Part shown: positions 43,998 to 55,542 of the stretch, one piece after another
Layout: every line of letters begins with the position of its first letter
Numbering within the stretch: position 1 is the first letter of the stretch
Source: Polytrichum commune
Lineage: Eukaryota > Streptophyta > Polytrichopsida > Polytrichales > Polytrichaceae
DNA length: 64,000 nucleotides
Assembly (NCBI GenBank): GCA_950295325.1
Contig: OX485804.1
Location: forward strand, 9,176,001 to 9,240,000
Direction: 5' to 3'
Notes under the pieces: generated by a model
Seen by the model: the letters and a program-made list of their open reading frames with translations, nothing else
The model's database searches: none
What the model was told of the DNA's origin: nothing
Made by a program: the position numbers and the translations under genes

Positions 43998-46900
43998 AAT
44001 CGAAGTGTGGATAATAGTTCAACTTCGTGGCCTGCACAAAATATTTTACGCCATTACTGGTTTTGTATTTTGTGCTAGAGGGTGCCTTGAAGTAATTGAT
44101 GGAACTGTTCAAACACCTACTTTACACCTTGAAGTAATTGATGGATTGGTCCTTAAGTAGGTCCTTAATTGCGCATTGCAGATGTCTCTTTACTATTTAG
44201 GGTCGATTTGTGCCCTGCAATCTGTATAATGCCAGTTACCAATATGTGATTTATCAATGAAAGCTAATATCCTGTTATGATGCCAGATTCTATGAATTCA
44301 GTAAGGAAGTTCATAAGACTTTATGCTGTGTAAAAGTCCCCCTAGTTTTTACCAATTAGTCCTATTAGTGTGGATTACCATTTGGGGTTACACGTTGATA
44401 CGTCCTATAGGACTAATCTGTGTAATTCAGTTACAAAGCCCAAACTAGTAAATCTGTAGATGCCCTATTTTGGAAGCTTTTAGTGTAACCAGCCCATGTG
44501 TAAGATCTATCAACCCTAAATAGTCACTTTTTACTGACCTGCTTGTTCTTGACTCGAGTGTTCCATCTGGAAAATATGAAGACGTGAGCAGATTTTAGTC
44601 TTGTGAATGCAATAGAGATGTTATGTCTAGTGTAGTATAGCATCCCCCCTGCCCCTTGTGTACAATAAAATGTTAGGTCATGTTAAGCTTTGAAGATTAA
44701 AGTCTTGAAATAGTTATGAACTTTGTGAAGGTTAGTATTTTCTGTAATAAGTGCACTTGAATCAAGTGGTCAAAGATATCATAACTTTTTTTAGATGTGT
44801 TGTAGACTTGTGTAATTGTTACATTAAGGTTAGTACCCATTTGAGGTTGATACACCGGAGTTTTCTGATGTAATTTGGGTGTATTGGTGTTCTGTGAATT
44901 GGTGAAATCCTGACTTCTTACTGGACATGTACTGTACATGCCTTGGGTACCTTTTGACAGTTGACATGTGAATGAATCATAACACCCTTGCTTTACGTGA
45001 GTCAAAGGTTATATCCGAATGTCTAGGACCCCAATTTTTAATGTCTTCGTGAAACCTTATGAGCACAACACCTCGACAACGAACTTTGTACTGCTCGGGT
45101 GATACCAAAGCACCAATTTTGTGTACCTAGTGTGCAGTTCGAGCTCATTTCTTCTGAGCTGTGAATGAATCCATAGGGATGAGTTGCACTCAGAAAGTGG
45201 TGTAGAGTTCACATGCACTTCCTCAGGTGAATGCTGCGCACAACAATAAATGTTTTTTGCAGAACTAATAAGATACCAAGAGAATCTCCACATGGATTAA
45301 CATGTAGCCAAAACATTTGGCGGAGCAAGATGGATTTGTTTCATATAAGTCTGCCTCTCATCAGTCCCTGTAAGAGACCGATTTAATTTAGATGTATTAT
45401 ATCAGAGTATTTGAAGCCAATTCTGGTGTCACATTATCTAAACAAAGTAACCTCCGACCTATATACTTCCTAATAGCGTTCTGTTGGATAACAAAAGAAA
45501 CTTAATAGTTTGCATGTGAATGTTGGTGTGCAGCACATCGCCCGATGGGGTCCTCAAGGTGAAAGAAATTGTGGTGGTTGGTGCAGTTGGCATGGTGAAA
45601 TCTTGGACCTTGACATGAGTTACCTGTGATTTAGTGGGGTGTTGAAGTTAATGTGCAATATTGATTAGAGAAACCTCCCTGCGACCTCTTTTTGCCATGC
45701 AATAGGTGCATGTGGCCAATGATGAATAGTGTGGGTCACACTAAATAAGGTCATTTGCATGCACTTGAGGAAACTGCAGCAATATCCTCCATTCTGTAAG
45801 CTCTCAAGGTCGGCTACAAGGAGCTAACCTATTTTTGCAAATGCACCAGTTTGTTGAAGTGATTTCTCTCTTTCTTAAGAGCAAGCCCACCAATTCCACA
45901 TCTATAATGTGGATTAAAAACTTATTAGGTCTCTTGGAAACGACACTAAGATTTTTTTTAACCCATTGTCATGTCAATGTCTATCAAATCCATGAAGTAG
46001 ATGTGATCATCCAACTTTTCAACAAGTGGAGCTCACTTGTTGTCACCAACATACTCTCAAGAAACATATTGAGACAAGCAACTAATGACATTGTCCAGGT
46101 GAGAGCGAATTATTGCATATGAGTGCCATCCAACATAAAACTTGACCTCTTATAAGTTTGTGGCCGATTCATTGCAAATGACTTGGACTACACAAATTTG
46201 GGATCTTCAAACCTGATGTTGGTGTCAAAAATTAAATTATGGGATGCATACTATTTCAAGTCTTTCTTTTGTTGGATGGATGGATGGATGAGAGGGAATC
46301 TCGTATGTGATAATCCCTCTCGCACCTTGTCTCCATCCAAAACTTTTCTTGAAGTTAATCGATTCACCTACTTCATGACATGTCACCAAACCACATGTAC
46401 TTACTAAACACACCAAGGGTTGTCTTTTGAATAAGATTGACATGAAATTCCTTGGAATGATAGGATAACATTATTCTTATATTGTATTGACCTAAACATA
46501 TCAAGTATTCAAAGTGATATTTATTCAATAAGATTCACTAAATTGGTTTTTGTTTTTGTGCGACTACGGGACAATAATACATATTACTGATGTTATTTCT
46601 TATCACATGGTACATGTCAAAAATGAAAAGTGTTTGGGCAAACAATTCAAGATCCACAAGGATTCTAAAGATTATATACAACAAGATGTAGGAGATCACA
46701 CTAAAAGATGTTGAAAGACGTTTTGGTGTATTTGTTTTCAAATTGGTATATATTTCGGTATCTTAATCATTTATGAAGAATAATGAATATGCATAAGGTC
46801 ATTAGAGCATGTCTTAGTTATATCCATTGGCTACATCACACAATATGATGATCAACATATGAAAATATAAAGAGATCTTGATAAAAAAAAATACCACGAA

Positions 46901-48456
46901 ATCTTTTTCCAAAAGTTAAGAAAAAGAAAAACTTAAACCAGTTTAAGTCAACCTAAATCATATTTGGCCTTACCTGCATCGTTGATCAGGTTTAACCTTG
47001 ATGTTAAGGTGTCCTAGGAAGTTATTTACTACAACTTGTAAATAAGTATCATGGTATTTATATGTATATAACAAGTATGAACTTGTCAGGCACATCAGAG
47101 AGTGGCATGCAATAAAGCGCTTTGAATATATACCTTGACATACAAAAACTACAACTTATAGGAAACAACAATGGGCATTCGTTGATGTAATCAATATTTG
47201 AAGATATAATGGGGATATAACTGTGGTAAAACTGCTTCATCTCCCAAGTTAATTACATCAGTGACGCTCAGTTTCAACTTTCACTCTTAGGGGTTGATTT
47301 GGATTGGCCTTCAGGAATCTTACATCACTAAGAAAATTATTGGATTTTTGAGCGTCAAAAATTGCTACATTTTCAAAACGTTGTCTTGGATATCACTCTC
47401 TGGTGTGCATGACACTTTCGAATCTTTTATGTAGGTGTAATGACTATGGTACTTATTTACCATCAAGTGGAATTGAAGGCCCACATGTTCGAGATCATAT
47501 TCCAAGTGTGTTCTACTCCATTCAGTTTTTGATGTCACTCTACCAAGCCTTGTCCACCCTCGAATTAAGTGACTGGTAAAAATCAATTTAGAGGGGGAGT
47601 GTCCAGAGCACAATTTCAATGGTGTTTCATCTACCGGGCACAAGGTAAGATGAAGAGACAATGATTTTAAAAACTTTCCGTTCCCTTCAAAACTTCTCGC
47701 TTGGATTGATACCACAATACACTCTTGCAACAAGTGACAAGAACATAGAAAGAATTGCAATGCGCAGGTAGGTATACAGAAAATTGCAATCCTGGACAAA
47801 ATGTGGTAATATTCAGCCGCATGGGCTGATTAATCAACAATCCTGTTGCACCAAAAATGAAACTAAGTAGCACACATTTACACTCTTTTTCTCTAGTATA
47901 GCTCAGTCTGGGCTTGTCATCTGTGGTGCTGCAATCTGAATCGCGGCATCTTATTGCCTCTGGGGGTAATAAAAAAATGGTAAAATGTATCCTCCAACAC
48001 GAGAAAACCTTACATGTGGCCCTTTTCTATATTATGACATATGGAAATACTCACTGGTAAACTACATTCCTAGCCCTCACCTTCTCGCTCTCACCTTTTA
48101 TATCTGCTTGCAATTCTACGTCTTTTGTTCTCTGCCCACTCGGCAATCAACTTTGGTATCTGAATTGCTATGTTGATTGGTCAACCAGCGCAAGTGTAAG
48201 CAACCAGAATACATCTCCTTGCCTCTGTCAGAAGCTCCTGCACATTCCCACAAGCAACAGCAGTATACCATCAGTATTCTCCTCTGTGACTCAACTTATG
48301 GTAAACCCTAAGTTCTGAAACTCAATCACCAATTGAACCCATAATAAGTGATCAGTAGTCAACACCTGCGTCAAAAGCGGACATTGACAAACCAGTTCCT
48401 TATTGTGTGGTATTAAGGATTTTATTTTAATGGTTTAATGACCTAAATGTATCTTC
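43998..48456. other. Intergenic DNA with unassigned open frames
   Basis: 45835-46122 gives a 95-residue frame in which TNDIVQ is followed by GTGAGAGC, like a splice donor, but no further exon or known domain was found. 47365-47799 (minus, 144 residues) has no domain and odd composition. Bases 44000-44330 are probably S25 3' UTR and contain two copies of CTTGAAGTAATTGATGG. Confidence 0.4.
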
Positions 48457-49400
48457 GGTGCAATAGAATTTGACAATCACCATCACCATCACCATCAGGC
48501 AATAAAGAGCCCAATAATATAATGCATGAAATGCGCACTATTTTTGGATCAGGGTAGTCAAAACAGGAACGTCTTCCATCCCGAGTCGCTTTGGCCGAGT
48601 GGTTAAGGCGTGTGCCTGCTAAGTACATGGGGTTTCCCCGCAAGAGTTCGAATCTCTTAGGCGACGAATGCATAAATATATAATCATAGTGACTCATCTC
48701 AATTTTTGTTTGTTTCCAAATGATAGAATTATATGAATCAGTAATATTTGAACCTCAAGGCCCTGTAATGTGTTTCACTATTGATAATTTGACATGGTTT
48801 TGTGTTTTGCCACACTAGTGTACGTATGCTCCACGTAGTAACTTACAAGACACATAGGAAACATGAGCTGGAAGTACTATTCATCTATTCCGTAATTCAT
48901 CCAAAGTACAGCAACATTTCGCACCGAAATGAGCAGTTTTCTCTACAGGAAGACCGAATAGTACCTATATGAGTAGGAATCACCGTTTCCAGTACAAAGT
49001 GAAATAGACGATTATCACCGTCACAATCAGGCAATAAAAGATGCCCTAGATGAAATGTTGATATTCTTCCAGCTAATCTCCGATTCAAATCATCGAACTT
49101 CATCAAGGTTCTTCAATTTGTTTCACTATCGATAATTTGACGTCCTCGTGTGTTTGCCACATTATGTAGTTGTGCACAGCATAGTATCTCACAGTCTACA
49201 CAGAAGTAACATGAGAATAGGAAGACAACAAATTGTGTGAGAATCATCACACTGATAGGTTCATCTGTTCTGTTCGAAGCATGCACAAAGTACAGCACCG
49301 ATATTTCGCACCGGAATGCGCAGTTTTGGTCACTACAGGAAGGCCGAATGGTGTATGAGTAGGAATCATACGATCGACAGCAAGTGAATTAGGAAGAGAT
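48457..49400. repeat. Diverged tandem duplication around the tRNA gene
   Basis: GTTTCACTATTGATAATTTGAC (48773) recurs at 49120. AAAGTACAGCA...TTTCGCACCG (48902) recurs at 49287. AATCAGGCAATAAA (49027) matches CATCAGGCAATAAA (48491). The two copies are about 350-500 bp apart. Only the first contains the tRNA. Confidence 0.65.
48585..48666 (+). tRNA. tRNA-Ser (anticodon GCU)
   Basis: 82 nt class II tRNA. The acceptor stem pairs GTCGCTT with AGGCGAC. The D arm carries GGCCGAGTGGTTAAGGC. The anticodon loop CTGCTAA gives GCU, reading AGC/AGU. A long variable arm, GGGGTTTCCCC, is the serine hallmark. The T arm AAGAGTTCGAATCTCTT holds the B box. No intron. A T5 run near 48703 may end Pol III transcription. 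Confidence 0.95.
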
Positions 49401-49429
49401 GATAGTACCTCCAATACCGCTGCTGTAGA

Positions 49430-51202
49430 TTACTGGTAGCCGGCCTTGGCGCCCCAATAGCGGCAGCAGAAGTAGATGACAGCCGCAAGGCCGACAAGGG
49501 CACCGAGAGTGGCAAAAACAATGACCACCACCTTGGGTTTCTTTTTGGTAGATGGCGAAGCACCAGCCAATGGCGCTGCAGCGGGCGCCATAATGGGATA
49601 GTATGCCGGCCCAGGGGTGGGGGCGAGGGAGGCACCGCAAAGGGGCAATCCCACGGCAGCAGCAGCTTTGGCCGACGTGATGGTGCTGTTGTAGCAAAGA
49701 TCCGCATTGCCACCAAAGTTGGCAACCTTGAGCTTGCTGAGGAACAAGTCGGTGAAGGGGACGGCGCCGGTCAAGGTGTTGTTGGAGAGGTCGAGGTATG
49801 TGAGGGGCAGGTAGCTGAGCTCCTCGGGGATGGTTCCGTTCAGCTGGTTGAAGCTCAGATCTAGTTTTGTCAAGTAATGCAGGTTTTGGAGTTTCTTCGG
49901 GATGCCCATGCGGAGGGAGTTGTGGCTGAGATCGAGGCTGGTGAGTGATGCCATGTCACCAATAGCGGTCACGATGTGGTCGTTGAAGCTGTTTCCGCTC
50001 AGGTCGAGGGTTGTCAGCTTCGTCATCTTCGCAATCGACGCGGGGATAGGTCCGTAGAGCTGGTTGTTGGAGAGGTCCAGAGCTGTGAGCTTCGTTGGCG
50101 CGGGCCAGGTGGCGGGGAAGATGCCACCTAGGCTGGCATTGCTGATTGTGAGCGTAGCTAAGTTCACCAAGTTGCTTGTGATTACGTCCAAGCTGGAAGC
50201 GTTTACCAGCGTGTCCCGCACCTGCAATGTGGTGAGAGCAGTTAGCCTTCCCATCCACCAGCCGTACACCTCCGGGGGACCGGTGACCGTGAACGAGGCC
50301 AGGTTGGTGACCATGGCGGCGCTCGGGTCGGGCAGGGGATCGGCCAGCGGGCAGTTCAGGAAGCTGAGCTCCGTCAAGTCGGTTGACAGGGCCGTCAACG
50401 ACGCGGCTGAGAGTGTCGCCGTCGCTGGGCAGTCTTGCACGTTGAGCGTCACCAGGTGCTGCGACTTGGCATTTGCGTCGCACGACAGGACTGTCGGGGG
50501 GAGCGTCGTGCAGGCGCTGGAGGTGGCCGTGATTCCTAGAGCGTTCAGCGCCTTCACTTGAGTTGGGTCCAATGCTGCGGCAGAGGATGGAGCCAGCGCC
50601 GTGGTTGGCCCGGCCGCGGGTGCGGGACCCGTTGCGGCAGGAGCCGTGGCAGGGGCCGTAGTTGGCACTGCCGCGGTAGGCGCTTTCGTGGGGGCAACGA
50701 CGGCGGGTTTTGGCGCCAGAGTGGGCGCCTTAGTGGGCGCCTTGGCAACCACTGGCGCTGAAACTGGTGCGACCACGGGCGCCTTTGCCGCGACAGGCGG
50801 GGTTGCGACAGTGGGAGCCTTCGCCGCGACAGGGGGCGTTGCGACAGTGGGAGCCTTTGCGACCACCGGGGGCGTCGCGACAGTGGGCGCCTTTGCAACC
50901 ACCGGGGGGGTTGCGGCCACAGCGGGGGGTTTAGCTGCTACCACCGGGGCGGGTGCGGCTTTCGGCGTCACGGGTGCCGTTGTCTTGGGAGGCGCTGCGG
51001 TGACGACCGGTGCAGGCGCTGCTTTGGGTGGTGTGACGACGGTAGGTGCGGCGGCGGCTGGGACGGCTGGCGCCTTCGGTGCCACAGCAACTCTGGAAAA
51101 AATACTGGCCTCTGCTTGTGCTCCACATAACACGATCACCACGAATAGCACACTCCACGCGGATAGCCCGACCCGTCGATGAGTCGATGACTTCGGCTCC
51201 AT
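49430..51202 (-). CDS. Secreted/membrane protein: Ala-Pro-rich (AGP-like) stalk, LRRs, C-terminal TM
   Basis: Single exon, 590 residues. The ATG at 51202 is chosen because it opens MEPKSSTHRRVGLSAWSVLF with a signal peptide cut near residue 32; the frame runs upstream to 51349 but without a signal. Residues 38-210 are rich in Ala, Pro, Val, Thr and Lys, with a 12-residue repeat (VVAKAPTVATPP) three times at 101-136, resembling arabinogalactan stalks with Ala-Pro/Thr-Pro O-glycosylation sites. Residues 211-375 look like an LRR cap; 371-485 carry LRRs (LTALDLSNNQLYGPIP). A Pro-rich hinge, TM helix 557-580 and a short basic tail follow; no kinase. It is probably a cell-wall or plasma-membrane receptor-like protein. 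Ligand unknown. Exons are GC-rich compared with the flanks. Confidence 0.88.
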   Translation of the reverse strand: MEPKSSTHRRVGLSAWSVLFVVIVLCGAQAEASIFSRVAVAPKAPAVPAAAAPTVVTPPKAAPAPVVTAAPPKTTAPVTPKAAPAPVVAAKPPAVAATPPVVAKAPTVATPPVVAKAPTVATPPVAAKAPTVATPPVAAKAPVVAPVSAPVVAKAPTKAPTLAPKPAVVAPTKAPTAAVPTTAPATAPAATGPAPAAGPTTALAPSSAAALDPTQVKALNALGITATSSACTTLPPTVLSCDANAKSQHLVTLNVQDCPATATLSAASLTALSTDLTELSFLNCPLADPLPDPSAAMVTNLASFTVTGPPEVYGWWMGRLTALTTLQVRDTLVNASSLDVITSNLVNLATLTISNASLGGIFPATWPAPTKLTALDLSNNQLYGPIPASIAKMTKLTTLDLSGNSFNDHIVTAIGDMASLTSLDLSHNSLRMGIPKKLQNLHYLTKLDLSFNQLNGTIPEELSYLPLTYLDLSNNTLTGAVPFTDLFLSKLKVANFGGNADLCYNSTITSAKAAAAVGLPLCGASLAPTPGPAYYPIMAPAAAPLAGASPSTKKKPKVVVIVFATLGALVGLAAVIYFCCRYWGAKAGYQ

Positions 51203-51381
51203 CTTGATGAGTCGTTGAAGGTCTTGCTCAAGAGCTTCAATTCTGAAGCAAAAGGTCATAGCGAGACACGAGTCAGTGCAGGAAGGGAAATCCACGTATG
51301 GGCAGGTGAAGTGATCAACGAGTGGAGCAATGCAAAACCCCCAGGGCACTCACCAGACGTTCCAAGATGGATAGAGGGTCA

Positions 51382-51400
51382 TATATAGTTCAACCAATCG
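51382..51400 (-). promoter_or_regulatory. TATA box and CCAAT-type motif for the LRR gene
   Basis: On the minus strand CTATATATGACC supplies a TATA box at about 51387-51382. It lies roughly 180 bp upstream of the ATG, with ATTGG (CCAAT complement) just beyond at about 51394-51398. The transcription start would fall near 51350. Confidence 0.55.
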
Positions 51401-53200
51401 AATAAGACTGCATGTATGAAGGCGGCATTCTCTGGTGACTGAATGGAGAAATTGACCTTTTCCACGAGGATAACGACATAATTAGAATACACATTCTCCC
51501 CCAAAAAAGAGCAGTTCGGGCGATGGACACATCGAAAGAGGTATATTGTAAGTGAACATCAGTGCCTCAACTGCACTGTAGTGTATTTGAAATCATGTCC
51601 AGAGGTACACATCAGATCGTGATCAGATCACCCTGTGTATGTATGCAAGCCCAACGATCGCGAACTGGCTGCATCCAATTATTGTTTTGTCCCGGTTTAG
51701 GGAGCACTAGAATTTAAAGGCCTTTCTCCGGCATTTTCCGGATTTAAACATATCTAGCTACGATACGGTACTTATCCTGCTAACATCATTCCTGGCAATA
51801 GTAGAATTGGTTCCCCAACCTGCATTCGTGAACGGCATGGAACTAGCTTTTCTTTACGTCACACCAAGGTGTTCCCGAACCTCATAAGTTCAAGTATCTA
51901 CGTCTGTGAAATACAGTAATGTCCAACAACTCTCTGGACACCTAAGAGGCACTTGCGAATTTGTAAGTGTTTCTCACACTACATGATGCACATGTTTATT
52001 AATATAACCCACATGGAATGAAAAGCCATGCTACATTACAATGGTCGAAGCTCTAGCCAAGGGTGGATTGAACATCTAATTCGCAGCATCATCAGTTTTA
52101 CCGCGACACATAAGGCAGCTGACCCATTTACTGAGTCAATTAGTGATCCAGGTACTAATTTATTATCGTGCAGAAAGTACAGATCTTAACCACCGAACAG
52201 AAAATAATATAAACAACTCAATGTCGAAACTAAACTCAGCAAGAAACAGCATCAATCGAATACTACTCCCCTTGACCGTACTATTCAACGTAAAACTGCA
52301 GAGTTCCTCAATCTACGCTCGATGGACCGCCCTCACCTTATTAACATACAGCGGACTTTGAGCGCCGAACTGTCATTGTTCATTCATGGCGAACAAGCAC
52401 AAGGGCCAATGGAGATAGAAGCTACTAAAGCAATGGTGACCCTGTTATTGTGTCAGATCACCATCAAGGCTATTTATTAGTTGGTGAGTAAACGCTTAAG
52501 AGATTCCTCAGAGGGTTCCTCAGAGGGCTCCACCAGCTGTCGAAGGCAACATGAACGTGCACCTGAACTACTACATTACCTTCACAATTAGTCGACAAAT
52601 CTTACTTCCAAGGCGACCTTCGATTTCCGAACACCGGGGCTACCCAACGGGAGGCGCCATGGCTTCCACATATGGCTATCTCGTGCACGCACTAAGCACT
52701 AACAAGAAAAAGGCCACTCTCATTTCTCGATGCTGTAGGTTAGGCCATAACCTACAGAGTTCTCTCATACAAGTCAAGAAATCTTGCAGGTCATTCGGTG
52801 CATCCCTGAGTCCTAAATGCATTTCCCTAGGCACTTGGTGATGAAAACTCCATAGCCATCAAATAGGGGAGGCGGTGGATAAAAGTGAGCAACATACATA
52901 CCTCAAGCCGATGTCGCCAGTACGGGCACCTTAAAGCCTTACTGCATGTTCAGCAGCACTGCCGCCCACACCGTCGCATCTCGCGTTCACCAAGGATTTG
53001 CAGGACACAAGTCACACATAAAAGCGCGCCTCCTCCGAAACAGAGCACTCTCAAATGCAATGTTGCAAACCTGAGGTATTAGACACTAGTCGCACACTCT
53101 CCCTTGTACCTATTGCTCAGAAAACCTTGAGGTGTCAGCACTGTCTCTTCCGAACTCTTCCGGTGAGTGTGTGAGGAGGTGTTGGAGCTAAGGTGCTGGA
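51401..53200. other. Intergenic DNA, no gene recognised
   Basis: Small frames such as 52551-52841 (96 residues) show no domain. Directly repeated TTCCTCAGAGGG occurs near 52504-52530. Confidence 0.35.
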
Positions 53201-53262
53201 AAGAACTGCATACAGCAGCTCACAACTAAGTTGGAGGAGATGTACAGTACTAGGCTACCTAC

Positions 53263-53480
53263 AGACGCTGTTGAGCTGGGCATACAGGAAGGAGAGCAAT
53301 AATGGGGGGACGAGGCAGGGCTGCAACGGCAGCTGCGGCTCTCATCAGTGCGAGGGCCCCTAGGCTAGTTCGCGAATATGAAGGGGGGGGTGGCTATGGG
53401 TGGGGCGCAGGGGCAATCAGTGCGAGGAGAGAGGAAGAGAGAGAGAGACTGAGAGAGAGGGGCCGGGCTGGCTCCCAACC
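53263..53480 (-). other. GC-rich candidate 5' end of an unrecognised minus-strand transcript
   Basis: Read on the minus strand, a CT-rich leader (53460-53410) precedes an ATG at 53345 opening MRAAAAVAALPRPPIIALLP and a donor-like GTAGGT at 53262. The CT-rich leader resembles those of the KH genes. On the plus strand a 61-residue Gly/Arg-rich frame (53302-53487) overlaps it. No further exon could be assigned, so this may be a broken gene start next to the tandem array. Confidence 0.3.
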
Positions 53481-54605
53481 AGCATAGTGTTGGCTGCTGA
53501 CACTGGTCAGGGAGAGTGACGACTGGCATGAACTCTCTGACACTTCATCTTCACTGATTATAGTAAATAGTGTGGGCCAAATGTTTAGTCTGACTTACCC
53601 TGGGCATCTTTATAGTGTGGTCCACAGTAAATAGTGTGTTGCGCTTGCCATGTCCATGCGGTATATTGGTCCCCCCATGATATGCCATATGGTGTGTTCA
53701 TGGGTTGCAACCAATATTGTTATGCTTGTTGATAGTCAGTCATCGACAATGGTAATTGGCATGAACACTTTGGCACTTTTCATTTCATCTCCCACTAGTT
53801 ATGTAAGTTGTGTGCGGTGGTATATGTATACTTATCTTTGATTATACACCATCACGCAGAAAAAAGTGTGCAATCCTAGTTACGCTTGTCATGCCCTTGT
53901 GGTATATCAATCCCCACCTCTGGTGATATGGTATGTTGGTTGGTTGCCAACTAGGATAGTGTTGGTTGCTCAAAATCACGAATCGACAATGATAAGTGGC
54001 ATGACCTCTTTGACACTTCTCACTTAATCTACATTGGTCATGGCAAATAATGTGGGGGCACATGTATTGTATGACTTATGATAGGCAACTTTGTAGTGTG
54101 GTCCACAGTATGCGCCATCAGGGCATTGTCATGCAAGATAATAGCGTGTAATCTTCGTTAGACTCATCATGCCTCCGTGGTATACGAGTCCCCCCCCCCC
54201 CCCCCCCCCCCATGATATAGTGTTGGTTGTTGATAGCCAACACGACTAATGATCGGCATGAACTCTCTAACATTTTTCATTTCATTTGCATTGCTTATGG
54301 TCAACGGTGTGGGGCAGAGATGTAGTGTGGTCCACAATATTCACCATCACGTAAGAAATTAGTGTAACACTCTAGTTGCACTTGTCATACCTCTAGATAT
54401 CGTATGTAGATCGGCTACCTAGTACCAACTAGTATAGTGTCGTTTGTTGACAGTCAATTAGGGTTATTAGGGAGGACTAACATGAAGTCTCTAACACTTC
54501 TCATTTTATCTACACTGATTCTAATAAACAACATTCGATCTTTTTTTGTGTCACTTACCTAGAGCAAGTTTATAGTGTAGTCTACAATATACCCTAACAT
54601 TATAA
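53478..54605. repeat. ~235-bp tandem array, about 4.7 units, with a C22 tract
   Basis: Each unit contains ATAGTGTTGGTTG, GGCATGAACTCTCTGACACT (near 53525, 53758, 53998, 54256 and 54487), TAGTGTGGTCCACA and CTTGTCATGCC..GTGGTATA. The third CTTGTCATG block runs into 22 consecutive C residues (54190-54211). Units are diverged. No coding potential. Confidence 0.85.
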
Positions 54606-55542
54606 GCCCCTAAGGAAGTTTACCCTTAAAAGATCAAGAGGGTCTGTTTAAACAGACATGTGACAATTTGTGTGAACATTTAACAAGTATTGAATTGATG
54701 TTTTATCGAGTATAAGTTATTGAATGTGTGTTTAGCACAACCCATCATATAAAGGAAGTGAAAAAAAGGCATTTGTGACAACAATGACTACATATACATG
54801 GTATGTATTTAAATCTAGGTCATTTATACGAATTGAATTTCCTATACTTCATTCCACATATATGTAGCTCCAATTGGAACAATAGATATGATGAATGGGC
54901 TTAATTTATATAGGGTCACTTTTGATACGTTAAGCAAAAACTATATAAAAAAAAAATCCTAAACCCTTTGTATGACATGCATCTACAAGTTTGGATAGGG
55001 CCTCTTGGACCTTTAAGGGTTGATGTTGTTGTGTTTCTTGATGCATGGCCGAGGCATGAGGGTTGCAAACATTAGTGAAAGAATCTTCCCATGATACAAA
55101 CATACAATTAGTGTGTGTGGTACTAATTCCCAAAACACACACTATTTTGCCAAGTCTCAAAATAGTGCATGGGGGTTGATATTTTACTAAGTGACACTAA
55201 ATTCATGAATACATGATCATTTACCATAGAATGCAAGATAACTAATGTGTGCTTGACGGTGCTTGTAGAGTGATAATTTCCTTCCATTTCATTCAACCCC
55301 TCAAGGCCATGAATGGCATAGCATTGACTGCAATTTTTGTGATTTGTCGATCCCTTGAATTCAATCATAGCATTGTTCAGTTGTACACATGCGTTCCATT
55401 CTAAACATACATGCACGAGTCATGTGTTAAAAAAAATTTAATGTTAAAAAAATTGGGGGGGGGGAATTTGAGGATAAAATAGGCTTTTGAGGGGGACCTA
55501 ATAATAAAAGGAAAGGTGGTCTTAGTTGGCACACCTCACTTA
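54606..55542. other. AT-rich intergenic DNA
   Basis: Nothing recognised. A 97-residue minus frame at 55123-55416 has no domain. A G9 tract lies near 55455. Confidence 0.4.

Noticed and set aside
47365-47799. 144-residue minus-strand open frame
   Set aside because: No domain, no splice or promoter signals and no counterpart elsewhere. Weak resemblance to a copia-type end on the opposite strand was too poor to support.
48477-48500. CACCAT repeats near the tRNA as a CRISPR or His-tag-like motif
   Set aside because: Only about three simple units; an ordinary microsatellite.
50601-51182. 193-residue Ala/Gly/Thr-rich plus-strand frame opposite the LRR gene
   Set aside because: Antisense shadow of the Ala-Pro repeat region; no independent evidence.
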